Shown here: piece by piece, positions 41,341-52,304 of the stretch
Numbering within the stretch: position 1 is the stretch's first letter
Layout of the letters: each line of letters starts with the position of its first letter
From: Cubamyces lactineus
Lineage: Eukaryota; Basidiomycota; Agaricomycetes; Polyporales; Polyporaceae
DNA length: 64,000 nucleotides
Reading direction: 5' to 3'
NCBI GenBank assembly: GCA_022376465.1
Contig: JACDTU010000003.1
Location: 682,001 to 746,000 of the forward strand
Program-made: the position numbers and the translations under genes
Notes under the pieces: generated by a model
Databases searched by the model: none
Told to the model about the DNA's origin: nothing
Seen by the model: the letters and a program-made list of their open reading frames with translations, nothing else

Positions 41341-42216
41341 TTGTTAAAAGTGCAGAGGCCTACGTCGGAAGACAACGACTACGAAACGCATCAGAACCCT
41401 CTCTTGCTCGTAACGTACAGAGAGACGATAGTCAATACGGAGGGAACTACACAACCCCCATTGCGACAATCACCCGGGGTACTAGACGGAAGGAACAAAA
41501 CACTGCCGAGGCTACCACCACTCGCGATCCCGGAAAATATAGTTGCTCTCCCAAGTTCGCCAAGAGGATCCCCATTCCCCTTGATAAGAGGTTTTAGCTC
41601 GACAATCCCTTACGTAGAAAGTACCAGTTCAATATCGTCGGGTCAGAGCACTCGAGTATCGGACCACGAACCCGCGTTTCAGCGAACACAAGAGTGGAGA
41701 GAATATAGGAATTCTCTGGCCATTCAGGCGGAATCAGGAGTAGCAATAGGCGTACCCATTCCAACCCGAGCGAGTCCAGGAACGGATAGTTCGGATCGAT
41801 CGACTCCAGAAACTAGTGTTGAAGAAGCATCCTCAACGGCAGGGATATTCTATCGGAGAACACAGCTTCCGGTGCACGCGATCGATACACTTCAAGTTAT
41901 AGCAGATAACTTGGAAGTACTAGGACAGGAAGACTTCACGAGGAGATATCACGCGACTCTTGAACGAGCCCATCGATACATAACTCAGGTCATCCAGACA
42001 CTCGAATTTATTCCAAGACAAGCTGTTACGCCTCCAACGAGGGTACGGAACTTTGCGGGATATCTTCAGAACCAGATTGACTACCTGCGAGCAAAGGTCC
42101 TCAATCCGGAGAACTACGCAGATATAGACCTCGAAGAAAATCTTAGGAAATTTCGTAGTTGCCTCCGAGCTAGGGAACTACATCAGGCTTTCCTACGACA
42201 AGCACAACGTGTATGA
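41341..42216 (+). CDS. Gypsy-2 ORF-A, ATG-less upstream ORF
   Basis: 291 codons from the first TTG, open and without any ATG in any of the three forward frames until the gag start. The product matches ORF-A of Gypsy-1 with about a dozen substitutions and no indel. The stop TGA at 42214-42216 overlaps the gag ATG at 42213 as ATGA. The function and mode of translation are unknown; see the Gypsy-1 entry for sequence character. Confidence 0.65.
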   Translation: MLKVQRPTSEDNDYETHQNPLLLVTYRETIVNTEGTTQPPLRQSPGVLDGRNKTLPRLPPLAIPENIVALPSSPRGSPFPLIRGFSSTIPYVESTSSISSGQSTRVSDHEPAFQRTQEWREYRNSLAIQAESGVAIGVPIPTRASPGTDSSDRSTPETSVEEASSTAGIFYRRTQLPVHAIDTLQVIADNLEVLGQEDFTRRYHATLERAHRYITQVIQTLEFIPRQAVTPPTRVRNFAGYLQNQIDYLRAKVLNPENYADIDLEENLRKFRSCLRARELHQAFLRQAQRV

Positions 42217-44087
42217 GTTCAGCTGAACCATATAGTTGTTCAAGGTTATATCATCTCTACAACTCCGACAAAGCTCGGGACGTATACTATCGAGAAAGCG
42301 TAGACAAGTGGAATTTTTGCACCAACGAAAGGTGTCCACTTCGGTACAACACTAAGGAAGTTCCAAACGTCAAGCACGCATCGGCTTTAATCCTAACACA
42401 CTCCTCACAAGAGCGGGATATTACTAGTACCCACGGACGACAACCCGCGGTAGTCAAGAAGCCACTACTTGCTGGAAAAGCTACTGGTCGGATTAATAGT
42501 CCGAGAGTTGTGTCAGGATCGTTTCCGACTTCAAGAGTAGGAACCCCGAAACCTCAAGAATCCGAATCACCTAAGGAATCAGGTCCATCCTTCAAGGAGA
42601 AAGGAAAGGAGACCGAACTGCCTAAGGTAGAGGACTCGGACAAGGAGGACGAGACTTTTCGGACGACGGTCGAAGCACCTGAACCGAAAATCGAAGAAAC
42701 TATTCGGATTAAGGTCGTAGTACCTGCACCGAAAACAGAAGACACTCGGGTAGAGGCAGAAACACCTGAACCGAGAGAAGAGCATATTCAGACAGAGGTC
42801 GAGGAGACTAAATCTGAATTGGAGTATACTGGTCGCAGCGCAACCCCAGAATTTGTACGAAAATCAGTACCATCGTACATGTCGGGAACAGCGACAGGAG
42901 AGTCCATTTCTGGAGCCCATAGATATGCGTTCACTCCGCAAGGGCAAGGCTCAGAAGGAGAAAGATACGGGTCTTTATCAAGTGGACCAGCCCCTCGGGC
43001 AACGGCAATTTCTGGAGGAGTTATCAATCCTTCTGGAGGTGGAGGAGGAGGCGGACCAGGTAGGCCCGGAGGTCGGCCTGACCCTGAGCCTTCAGATCCC
43101 TACTCCCCAGGAGGAGGACCACCAGGACCAGACCCAGACCCGGAACCGCAAGAAGCTCCAGGAAATGCGCCGCAAGGACACGGAAAGGGCAAGATCAAGG
43201 ACCCTGAGGTCTTCAACGGAGACCGAGACAAAACCAGGTCCTTCCTCAATCAACTGTTCCTGTTGTTCACGGCGCGACCCCACGACTTCGTTAATGATTA
43301 CACGAAGGTGGCGACGGCCCTATCCTTCATGGAAGGGGACAATATAAACTACTGGAAGGACATCACAATTCAGCGAGCTGAAGAGGAAATTAGACCGGGA
43401 GTCTATCGAGGATTTGACTCTTGGCCGGTCTTCAAGAGGAATTTCCTGCTCGCATTTGCCCCAGTAGACGAGGTGGATGACTCTATGGTTAATCTCACGA
43501 CGATACAGCTCAAGGACTACTCTTCAGTCGATGAGTTCAATGCGAGGTTCATGGATCTAGCTCTTAAGGGAAAAATTCTGGACCCAGCAGCGCAACTGGC
43601 CCTGTACAGGAATGCGCTTCCAGAATATTTACTGAAGAAGATATCCATGTCGTACCCTCCGCCGACGACCATTGAAGAGTGGATGACTAGGACTAAGGAG
43701 ATCGACCATAGCTATCACCTTACGGAGAAGATTTTGGCTAATCGTAGAGGACGCAAGGCCAAAACCTTGAAGACTAAGAAGAATGTCAAGAAGGTTAATA
43801 TCGAGGACGACTCGCTCGATATTAACAAGCTCTCTGTCAAGGAGAGACAGGAGCTGCAAGACAAGGGACTATGTTTCCGGTGCAGGAAGCCGGGACATAT
43901 TTCCAGAGACTGTCCTTCTAAACCTAAGAAGCCCGGCAAACCTGTTAGTCGGAAGGTACGACAGGTTACCGACGAGGACTTAGAGGACGAGTCTGAAGAA
44001 ATCTCAGACGAAGAGGACGAAGAGGACGAAGAGGACAATATTTCTATTAACGCACTCAGGGCTACAGATTTTGAGACGGGTTTTTAG
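42213..44087 (+). CDS. Gypsy-2 Gag
   Basis: 624 residues with the same layout as in Gypsy-1: acidic PEST-like N-terminal region, retrotransposon Gag domain, CCHC knuckle CFRCRKPGHISRDC and acidic tail. It is fully open and differs from Gypsy-1 at a handful of residues (for example TLKTKKNVKKVN against TSKTRKNVKTVN). It is followed by the frameshift signal for pol. Confidence 0.92.
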   Translation: MSSAEPYSCSRLYHLYNSDKARDVYYRESVDKWNFCTNERCPLRYNTKEVPNVKHASALILTHSSQERDITSTHGRQPAVVKKPLLAGKATGRINSPRVVSGSFPTSRVGTPKPQESESPKESGPSFKEKGKETELPKVEDSDKEDETFRTTVEAPEPKIEETIRIKVVVPAPKTEDTRVEAETPEPREEHIQTEVEETKSELEYTGRSATPEFVRKSVPSYMSGTATGESISGAHRYAFTPQGQGSEGERYGSLSSGPAPRATAISGGVINPSGGGGGGGPGRPGGRPDPEPSDPYSPGGGPPGPDPDPEPQEAPGNAPQGHGKGKIKDPEVFNGDRDKTRSFLNQLFLLFTARPHDFVNDYTKVATALSFMEGDNINYWKDITIQRAEEEIRPGVYRGFDSWPVFKRNFLLAFAPVDEVDDSMVNLTTIQLKDYSSVDEFNARFMDLALKGKILDPAAQLALYRNALPEYLLKKISMSYPPPTTIEEWMTRTKEIDHSYHLTEKILANRRGRKAKTLKTKKNVKKVNIEDDSLDINKLSVKERQELQDKGLCFRCRKPGHISRDCPSKPKKPGKPVSRKVRQVTDEDLEDESEEISDEEDEEDEEDNISINALRATDFETGF

Positions 44088-44118
44088 GCAGGCAAGCAGA
44101 CTCGACGCCTGACTTGCC
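44078..44118 (+). promoter_or_regulatory. Gypsy-2 -1 frameshift signal
   Basis: The slippery heptamer GGGTTTT (44078-44084) ends at the gag stop TAG (44085-44087). A spacer of six bases leads to a stem GGCAAG (44091-44096) that can pair with CTTGCC (44113-44118). The pol frame opens only after a TGA at 44072-44074. Confidence 0.75.
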
Positions 44119-44965
44119 CAAGGAACTGCATGTAACTATTGTAACCAATACAGAGCGGAGACGCAGTGCTCTGCTGATACCCGGTTACATGCAGGTTCAG
44201 GACAAAGCCGTCGAAATCAAGGGACTCATTGACACTGGTGCGGATGCCGTGATCGTCAATAAAAAGATTGTGGACAAGTACAATCTTCCGACAGTCAGAT
44301 TACCAAAGACTCTGACTTTCCGGAACGCGGACGATAGTGTTAATAGCATGGGAACCATTACCCATCGGGTGGAGGGGACATTTAATCTCCACGGGAAGAA
44401 GCTCCCAACAAATTGGTATGTGGCCGACATTGGACGGGACGATGTCCTATTCGGCATGCCATGGATCCGCAAGTACAATCCTAATATCGACTGGGAAAGT
44501 GGTCGCATTACTTTCAAGTCGGATATTATCAAGAAGCAGCAGCAGATCCATAAATACCAATGCGAGCACGACCCACCTGAAGGGATGCTGTGGAACTTCC
44601 CAGTAAAACCTCTAAATCAAGACCTGGTCGTATCGTTCGTACGTGCTATACCGGACGAGGACGACGCAGACCCAGACTCCGAAAGGCTTACATTTAATCC
44701 TTCGAGGGCCATTGAGCTATGGTACCGCAAGAAGAAAATTCGAAAGATTAATAAGTCTACGGAGATCGCTATAGCAGCGAAGAAAGACCAGAAGGAGAAG
44801 ACCTTGGACGAAATCCTACCTAATTTTGTAAAGGACTACCGACAGGTCTTTGAGAAAAAGGCAGCAAGTAGATTTCCGCCCTCGAGACCATGGGACCATG
44901 CTATCGAATTCAAGAAGGACTTCGACCATCATACCAAGGCACTAGTGGTCACCACGGATTGTTAA
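44084..44965 (+). pseudogene. Gypsy-2 Pol, 5' fragment
   Basis: It carries the protease (DTGA motif) and the linker to reverse transcriptase, and reads as in Gypsy-1 up to FKKDFDHHTK at 44939. The frame then enters the palindromic insertion and stops within nine codons (ALVVTTDC). The downstream half resumes at 49430. Confidence 0.93.
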
Positions 44966-47036
44966 CAACTGCCCACGTAGGTGGGGAAATTCTCGTGGAA
45001 GACCTGCCAACTCGATATACAAATACAAATGGCCCACCTCATTGAGAATCAATGACACTATGGATTTTCAATGGGAGTGGGGCTTTTGTAGTAGTGTATT
45101 AACAATTGTGCCACATTTGTAAATGAGATGCATGAATAATGCCCCCACGTATGATACACAATAGCTGGATCGTACATGGACGTGGGTGGTTTGTATATCC
45201 CTGCAATACACAATCCACCCACGTCCAATGTATAATAGCTGAATTGTAGATGGACGTGGGTGATTTGTAGATGCCTCTGATATACAATCTGCCCACGTTT
45301 AGCTTGATTGTAGATGGACGTGGCAGTTTTGTACATGCCTCTGATATACAATCAGCCCACGTCTGATATACAATAGCTGGATTGTATATGAACGTGGCAG
45401 TATTGTATATGAACGTGGCAGTATTGTATATGAACGTGGCAGTTTTGTATATGAACGTGGCTGGATTGTAGATGAACGTGGGTGATTTGTACATGCCTCT
45501 GATATACAATCTGCCCACGTTTAGCTTGATTGTAGATGGACGTGGCAGTTTTGTAAATGCCTCTGATATACAATCAGCCCACGTCTGATATACAATCAGC
45601 CCACGTCTGATATACAATCAGCCCACGTCTGATATACAATCAGCCCACGTCTGATATACAATCAGCCCACGTCTGATATACAATAGCTGGATTGTATATG
45701 AACGTGGCAGTTTTGTATATGAACGTGGCAGTATTGTATATGCCTCTGATATACAATCTGCCCACATTTAACTTGATTGTATATGGACGTGGCAGTTTTG
45801 TACATGCCTCTGATATACAATCAGCCCACGTCTGATCTACAATAGCTGAATTGTATATGAACGTGGCAGTTTTGTACATGCCTCTGATATACAATCTGCC
45901 CACATTTAGCTGGATTGTATATGGACATGGCCACTTTGTAGATGCCACTTTTGTATTACAACTACTATCTGGGCACTTTCTAGCGCTTTTTGGGCTCCTA
46001 TTTGGGCGCTTCTTCAACGCTTTTGGGCGCTTTTTTGGCTGTTATCTGGGCGCTTTTTTGGCTGTTATCTGGGCGCTTTTTGGGTTCCTATTTGGGCGCT
46101 TTTTGGGCGCTTTTTTGCGTCCAAATAGGGCAGGCATATTCAACACCTTCCTGCCCTCCTCTTCTGGGGCCCTATTAGGGCACCCTGTTGGGCCAAAAAT
46201 ATACATAGCATGTATGTATATGCCATAGTACATCTCTGTGTGCATAGTGATGCAATAGTGCAGGGAAAATAACCAAAAAATGCGACCCTAGGCCAAGGGC
46301 CACCAGGAGGGGACCACTGCAGGGTGGCTGGCCTGGCTTCCTCTGGTCCAATTTCTGTGAGTAATATATCATTGGAGAGGTGCTTGAAAGGGCTTTTTAA
46401 CGCATATTTTTGCAGGAGGAACCATGCAAAATTGGTAGAAATATGGATCATCGCATTTTCGCCAAAAATGGCCATTTTGTTTCCTTGATTGCTCAGCACA
46501 CAGGTGTCCCCTCATGTTTTCCTTGGTACCGTTCAATTCGCGTTTTCAAGGGCTTTCTAACAGTAGTACATACATGGCATTCTGACCACATGCATTGACA
46601 TCCTTCTCCTGCCCCTCCCTCACTTTACCACCTCATAGCTCCTGCAGTTCTTTGTCTTTCTCTGTGAAGTCTTTTGATATCTGTAGTATACATACAGAAC
46701 TATGTATTTATTGCTTTTTACGCCCTAATATGGCCTATCCCCAATGGAATCCATCTAGGTGCATTTTCGCACTTTTCAGATTCTCCCCTCCATATCTCTG
46801 CACCCAGAGCAGCTATTGCCTTTGTTCTTTTCGCATTTTGTGCCTGGACATTGCTACTACATGTCTGTAGAAGCTCATTTTTATCGAATGCAGCGATCAG
46901 AATTGAGCTCCTTATCAGCTGTGGCAGGCAGATCCTGTTTTGGCTTATATCTAGGTCATTATTTTTTGATCAGATGGCACATTCATTTGCTACTCATCTA
47001 TAGCTACCTGTAACAACAAGAATCATGAGATTTGGA
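44940..47036 (+). repeat. Left arm of the giant palindrome
   Basis: It matches 47184-49422 in reverse orientation almost perfectly outside the subterminal arrays. The outer 1 kb is packed with CCCACGT/ACGTGG and tgtatat words; the next part has repeated tttgggcgcttttt blocks (about 45975-46125). The inner 0.9 kb looks unique and non-coding. Confidence 0.9.
45568..45690 (+). repeat. 22-bp tandem array in the left arm
   Basis: The unit cagcccacgtctgatatacaat is repeated in tandem about five to six times with few or no changes. The matching place in the right arm (about 48536-48590) has fewer copies, so copy number changed after the arms formed. Confidence 0.8.
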
Positions 47037-47183
47037 TGAGTGGTTGCAGAGATATGGCACAGAGGCACCAAATGCTGCCTGTTCAGCAATGCACTGCATG
47101 CATTTCCGGAGCAGTGCAACTGCACACACTGCAACTTTGGGTGTCCAGGAGGTCCATTCACTGTAGCTCACTCAATTCTTCAC

Positions 47184-49422
47184 CAAATCCCATGATTCTT
47201 GTTGTTACAGGTAGCTATAGACGAGTAGAATATGAATGTGCTATCTGATCAGAAAATAATGCCCTGAATGTAAGCCAAAACAGGATCTGCCTGCCACAGC
47301 TGATAAGGAGCTCAATTCTGATCGCTGCATTCGATAAAAATGAGCTTCTACAGACATGTAGTAGCAATGTCCAGGCACAAAATGCGAAAAGAACAAAGGC
47401 AATAGCTGCTCTGGGTGCAGAGATATGGAGGGGAGAATCTGAAAAGTGCGAAAATGCACCTAGATGGATTCCATTGGGGATAGGCCATATTAGGGCGTAA
47501 AAAGCAATAAATACATAGTTCTGTATGTATACTACAGATATCAAAAGACTTCACAGAGAAAGACAAAGAACTGCAGGAGCTATGAGGTGGTAAAGTGAGG
47601 GAGGGGCAGGAGAAGGATGTCAATGCATGTGGTCAGAATGCCATGTATGTACTACTGTTAGAAAGCCCTTGAAAACGCGAATTGAACGGTACCAAGGAAA
47701 ACATGAGGGGACACCTGTGTGCTGAGCAATCAAGGAAACAAAATGGCCATTTTTGGCGAAAATGCGATGATCCATATTTCTACCAATTTTGCATGGTTCC
47801 TCCTGCAAAAATATGCGTTAAAAAGCCCTTTCAAGCACCTCTCCAATGATATATTACTCACAGAAATTGGACCAGAGGAAGCCAGGCCAGCCACCCTGCA
47901 GTGGTCCCCTCCTGGTGGCCCTTGGCCTAGGGTCGCATTTTTTGGTTATTTTCCCTGCACTATTGCATCACTATGCACACAGAGATGTACTATGGCATAT
48001 ACATACATGCTATGTATATTTTTGGCCCAACAGGGTGCCCTAATAGGGCCCCAGAAGAGGAGGGCAGGAAGGTGTTGAATATGCCTGCCCTATTTGGACG
48101 CAAAAAAGCGCCCAAAAAGCGCCCAAATAGGAACCCAAAAAGCGCCCAGATAACAGCCAAAAAAGCGCCCAGATAACAGCCAAAAAAGCGCCCAAAAGCG
48201 TTGAAGAAGCGCCCAAATAGGAGCCCAAAAAGCGCTAGAAAGTGCCCAGATAGTAGTTGTAATACAAAAGTGGCATCTACAAAGTGGCCATGTCCATATA
48301 CAATCCAGCTAAATGTGGGCAGATTGTATATCAGAGGCATGTACAAAACTGCCACGTTCATATACAATTCAGCTATTGTAGATCAGACGTGGGCTGATTG
48401 TATATCAGAGGCATGTACAAAACTGCCACGTCCATATACAATCAAGTTAAATGTGGGCAGATTGTATATCAGAGGCATATACAATACTGCCACGTTCATA
48501 TACAAAACTGCCACGTTCATATACAATCCAGCTATTGTATATCAGACGTGGGCTGATTGTATATCAGACGTGGGCTGATTGTATATCAGAGGCATTTACA
48601 AAACTGCCACGTCCATCTACAATCAAGCTATTGACATCTACAAACTGCCCACGTCCATCTACAATCCAGCTTTTGTACATCAGACGTGGGCAGATTGTAT
48701 ATCAGAGGCATCTACAAATCACCCACGTCCATCTACAATCCAGCTATTGACATCTACAAACTGCCCACGTCCATCTACAATCCAGCTTTTGTACATCAGA
48801 CGTGGGCAGATTGTATATCAGAGGCATCTACAAATCACCCACGTCCATCTACAATTCAGCTATTGTACATTGGACGTGGGTGGATTGTGTATCACAGGGA
48901 TATACAAACCGCCCACGTCCATGTACGATCCAGCTATTGTACATCAGACGTGGGCAGATTGTATATCAGAGGCATGTACAAAGCACCCACGTCCATCTAC
49001 AATCCAGCTATTGACATCTACAAACTGCCCACGTCCATCTACAATCCAGCTTTTGTACATCAGACGTGGGCAGATTGTATATCAGAGGCATCTACAAATC
49101 ACCCACGTCCATCTACAATTCAGCTATTATACATTGGACGTGGGTGGATTGTGTATTGCAGGGATATGCAAACCACCCACGTCCATGTACGATCCAGCTA
49201 TTGTGTATCATACGTGGGGGCATTATTCATGCATCTCATTTACAAATGTGGCACAATTGTTAATACACTACTACAAAAGCCCCACTCCCATTGAAAATCC
49301 ATAGTGTCATTGATTCTCAATGAGGTGGGCCATTTGTATTTGTATATCGAGTTGGCAGGTCTTCCACGAGAATTTCCCCACCTACGTGGGCAGTTGTTAA
49401 CAATCCGTGGTGACCACGACTG
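47184..49422 (-). repeat. Right arm of the giant palindrome
   Basis: Reverse complement of the left arm. It has extra subterminal repeat units between about 48630 and 49060 (repeats of ttgacatctacaaactgccc and of tccagcttttgtacatcaga) but fewer 22-bp tandem units, making it about 140 bp longer. Confidence 0.9.
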
Positions 49423-49429
49423 ACCAAGG

Positions 49430-52227
49430 GGTCTTGGAGGAAAATCTACCCTCTGACCTATACGGAACGTATAGAACTCGACAAATTCATTGCGGAGAAC
49501 CTTGAGAAGGGCTACATTCGAAAATCCAAGTCTCCACTAGCCTCGCCATTTTTCTTTGTCACCAAGAAAGATGGGAGTCTTCGACCTGTTCAAGACTACA
49601 GGGCTCTTAACGAGGGGACTATTAAAAACGCATATCCCTTGCCGCTCATCAGCGACATCATTGACCGGCTGAAGGGGGCCACAATATTCACCAAACTCGA
49701 CGTGAGAGCAGGGTACAATAATGTGCGCATCAAGGAGGGCGATGAGTGGAAAGCTGCGTTTATAACACCCAGTGGATTGTTCGAACCAACAGTCATGTTT
49801 TTTGGTCTGTGCAATGCACCGGCCACATTCCAAAACATGATGAATGACCTCTTCCGAGACATGCTCCAGGAAGGATGGATGGTCATTTATATGGACGACA
49901 TCCTGATATTCTCAGACAATGTCGAGGATCACCATGAGCGGACGCGAAGAGCTTTACAGCGACTTCAAGACAGTGATCTATTCCTCAAAGCGGAAAAATG
50001 CGAATTCGACAGACAAGAAGTCGAATTCTTAGGATCAATAATCCGACCGGGGGTAGTCGCTATGGATCCAGTAAAGCTAAAGGCAATTATCGAGTGGGAA
50101 CCACCGAAAACAGTCAAGCAGGTTCAGGCATTCCTGGGGTTCGGTAATTTCTACCGACGGTTCATTCGGGATTATTCAAAGATAGTCCGACCCCTCACGG
50201 AATTAACCAAGAAGGACCAGCCTTTTCTGTGGACCCCTGATTGTCAGAAAGCATTCGACACACTCAAGAAGCGGTTTACTGAAGAACCGATCCTGCAAAT
50301 CCCGGATCCGGAGAAACCATTTCAGATTGAGTGCGATGCTTCTAAAGTCGCAACAGGTGCTGTACTACGACAGCAAGGAGAGGACGGACTATGGCATCCT
50401 TGTGCCTATTTGTCCAAGTCCTTTACTCCTGCGGAACGGAACTATCAGATTTATGATAGGGAATTGTTGGCCATTGTTCGAGCCCTTGAAGCATGGCGGC
50501 ATTTTTTGCAGGGTTCCCCACACCCTACAGAAATTCTATCAGATCACAAAAATCTGACCTACTTCCGTACGGCGCAGAAGTTAAATCGCAGACAAGCACG
50601 ATGGCATTTATTCCTCTCGGAGTTCAACATCGTAATCAAGCACCAACCCGGAAAATCCCTCACTCAAGCAGACGCCCTTTCTCGGAGATCAGGGCATGAC
50701 GGGGGGGAAAATGACAACAAGGACGTCGTATTACTAGGACCAGAACTTTTTGCCAAAGCTGTCAACGTTGAGCTACAAGAGCGCATCCGCGATAGCAAGC
50801 TACGGGACAGCTCGGTAGTAGAGTACATTACCCTAAAAGGAAAGGCTACCAAACGCCCAGAGTTTGGCAAACCAGAAGATTGGTCCGACGACGACGGAAT
50901 ACTCCTGTACAAGAACAGGGTATATGTGCCACCAGATAATCAATTGTATCGTGATATAGTCAAGATGCATCACGACGCACCGATTATGGGACACCCAGGA
51001 ATCCAGAAAACCTACGATCTGGTTAAACGGGAATATATGTGGCCAGGCATGCGGAAATTCATTGCGCAATATGTCAAAGGTTGCGCCGCTTGCCAAACAA
51101 GCAAGGTCAATACGCATCCCATTAAACCAGGCTTAATTCCCATTCAACACAGTGGGGACACTAGGCCTTTCCGGACAATTACCATGGATTATATCACGGA
51201 TCTACCAGAGTCGGATGGATTCAATGCCATCCAAGTGGTAGTCGATCATGATGTATCAAAGGCAGCGGTATTTTCCCCTTGCACCAAGAATATTACGGCG
51301 GAAGGAGCCATGGATATTCTGCAAAGGGACGTATATCGCAGATTCGGACTACCTGCGAAGGTCATCTCGGATCGAGGACCGCAATTCATATCCAAGGCAT
51401 TCAAAGAACTACACAACAGCCTTGGAATTGAAACAGCACTCAGCACGGCCTACCATCCGCAGACAGATGGGGAAACGGAACGAGTCAATCAAGAACTCGA
51501 CTTAGCACTTCGGCTCTACTGTGCTAACAATCCGGAGAACTGGGCCAAATTGCTGCCTCAATTCGAATTCGCGCACAATCAGCGGACACACTCTGTCACG
51601 GGAAAATCCCCGTTTGAGCTCCTCTACGGGTTTCAGCCAGAGGCCGCTGGGACAGTCCGAACCACCCCAAAACATCCAAGTACGGAGCAGAGGCTTCAAA
51701 GTCTTCAGGAAGCCAGGGAGAATACAATAGCTGCGCACGCGCAGGCCGCCGCAGCCATGTCAAAAAGGCTCCCCGCTGCTCAAGTTCCGCTGAAGCTTGG
51801 AGACAAGGTTCTTCTCGATACAAAGAACCTCAGGCTTCCATATGTCTCTAGGAAGTTGATTCCAAAACGAGTGGGACCGTTCGCGATCGTCAAGGTCTTG
51901 GGACCGGTTACATTCAAATTAAAACTCCCGGAGAAATGGAAGATACACCCCGTTTTCCACGCAGCGCTACTTACTCCGTACCACACAACTAAGGAGCACG
52001 GACCAGACTACGTCCGACCTCCACCGATTCCCACTCCAGAATCAACAGAAGGAGAAGAATGGGAGGTAGAAGCAATCCTAAGCCACCGTACCCGAGGTAC
52101 CCGAAAACAGTACCTAGTGGCTTGGAAGGGCTGGCCTGCGTCGGAGAATTCTTGGGAACCAGAAAAACATCTCAAGAATGCGCAGTCGATCTTGCGCAAC
52201 TATAAGAAGAGGCACAAGTTGTCGTGA
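49430..52227 (+). pseudogene. Gypsy-2 Pol, 3' fragment
   Basis: The Pol frame resumes right after the second target-site copy. It covers reverse transcriptase (YMDD), RNase H, integrase (HHCC and DDE), GPY/F and chromodomain, ending at KKRHKLS. All of it is open and nearly identical to Gypsy-3. It is cut off from gag and protease by the palindrome, so this copy cannot make a normal Gag-Pol. Confidence 0.93.
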
Positions 52228-52304
52228 AAGACTCAACCCACTGCCCACTCGAACATTTCCTCGAATATTCTCAGATTTTCCAAACAATTTTTCATACTCT
52301 CACA

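Larger units (their letters stand above)
44940..49422. mobile_element. Giant palindromic (foldback-like) DNA element nested in Gypsy-2 pol
   Basis: A 4,483-bp insertion flanked by a perfect 7-bp duplication accaagg (44933-44939 and 49423-49429); Gypsy-1 and Gypsy-3 show the empty site. Termini are CACTAGTGGTCACCACGG and, inverted, CAGTCGTGGTCACCACGG. Nearly the whole element is an inverted repeat of about 2.1-2.2 kb per arm around a spacer of about 150 bp. No transposase is encoded, so it must be mobilised in trans. The CACTA start recalls CACTA elements, but the 7-bp duplication does not fit them; the superfamily is unresolved. Confidence 0.9.

Noticed and set aside
44940..44947. Calling the palindrome a CACTA element because it begins CACTAGTG
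   Set aside because: The other end begins CAGTCGTG and the target duplication is 7 bp, not 2-3 bp. One end alone is not enough.
45300..45700. Regularly spaced repeats resembling a CRISPR array
   Set aside because: This is eukaryotic nuclear DNA. The units are contiguous or irregularly spaced, occur in both orientations and lie in the ends of a mobile element; there is no cas gene.
45099..49304. Open frames in the palindrome (for example repeats of YIRGMYKTATFIYN type)
   Set aside because: They are translations of short DNA repeats, mirrored on both strands of the arms, with no domain.
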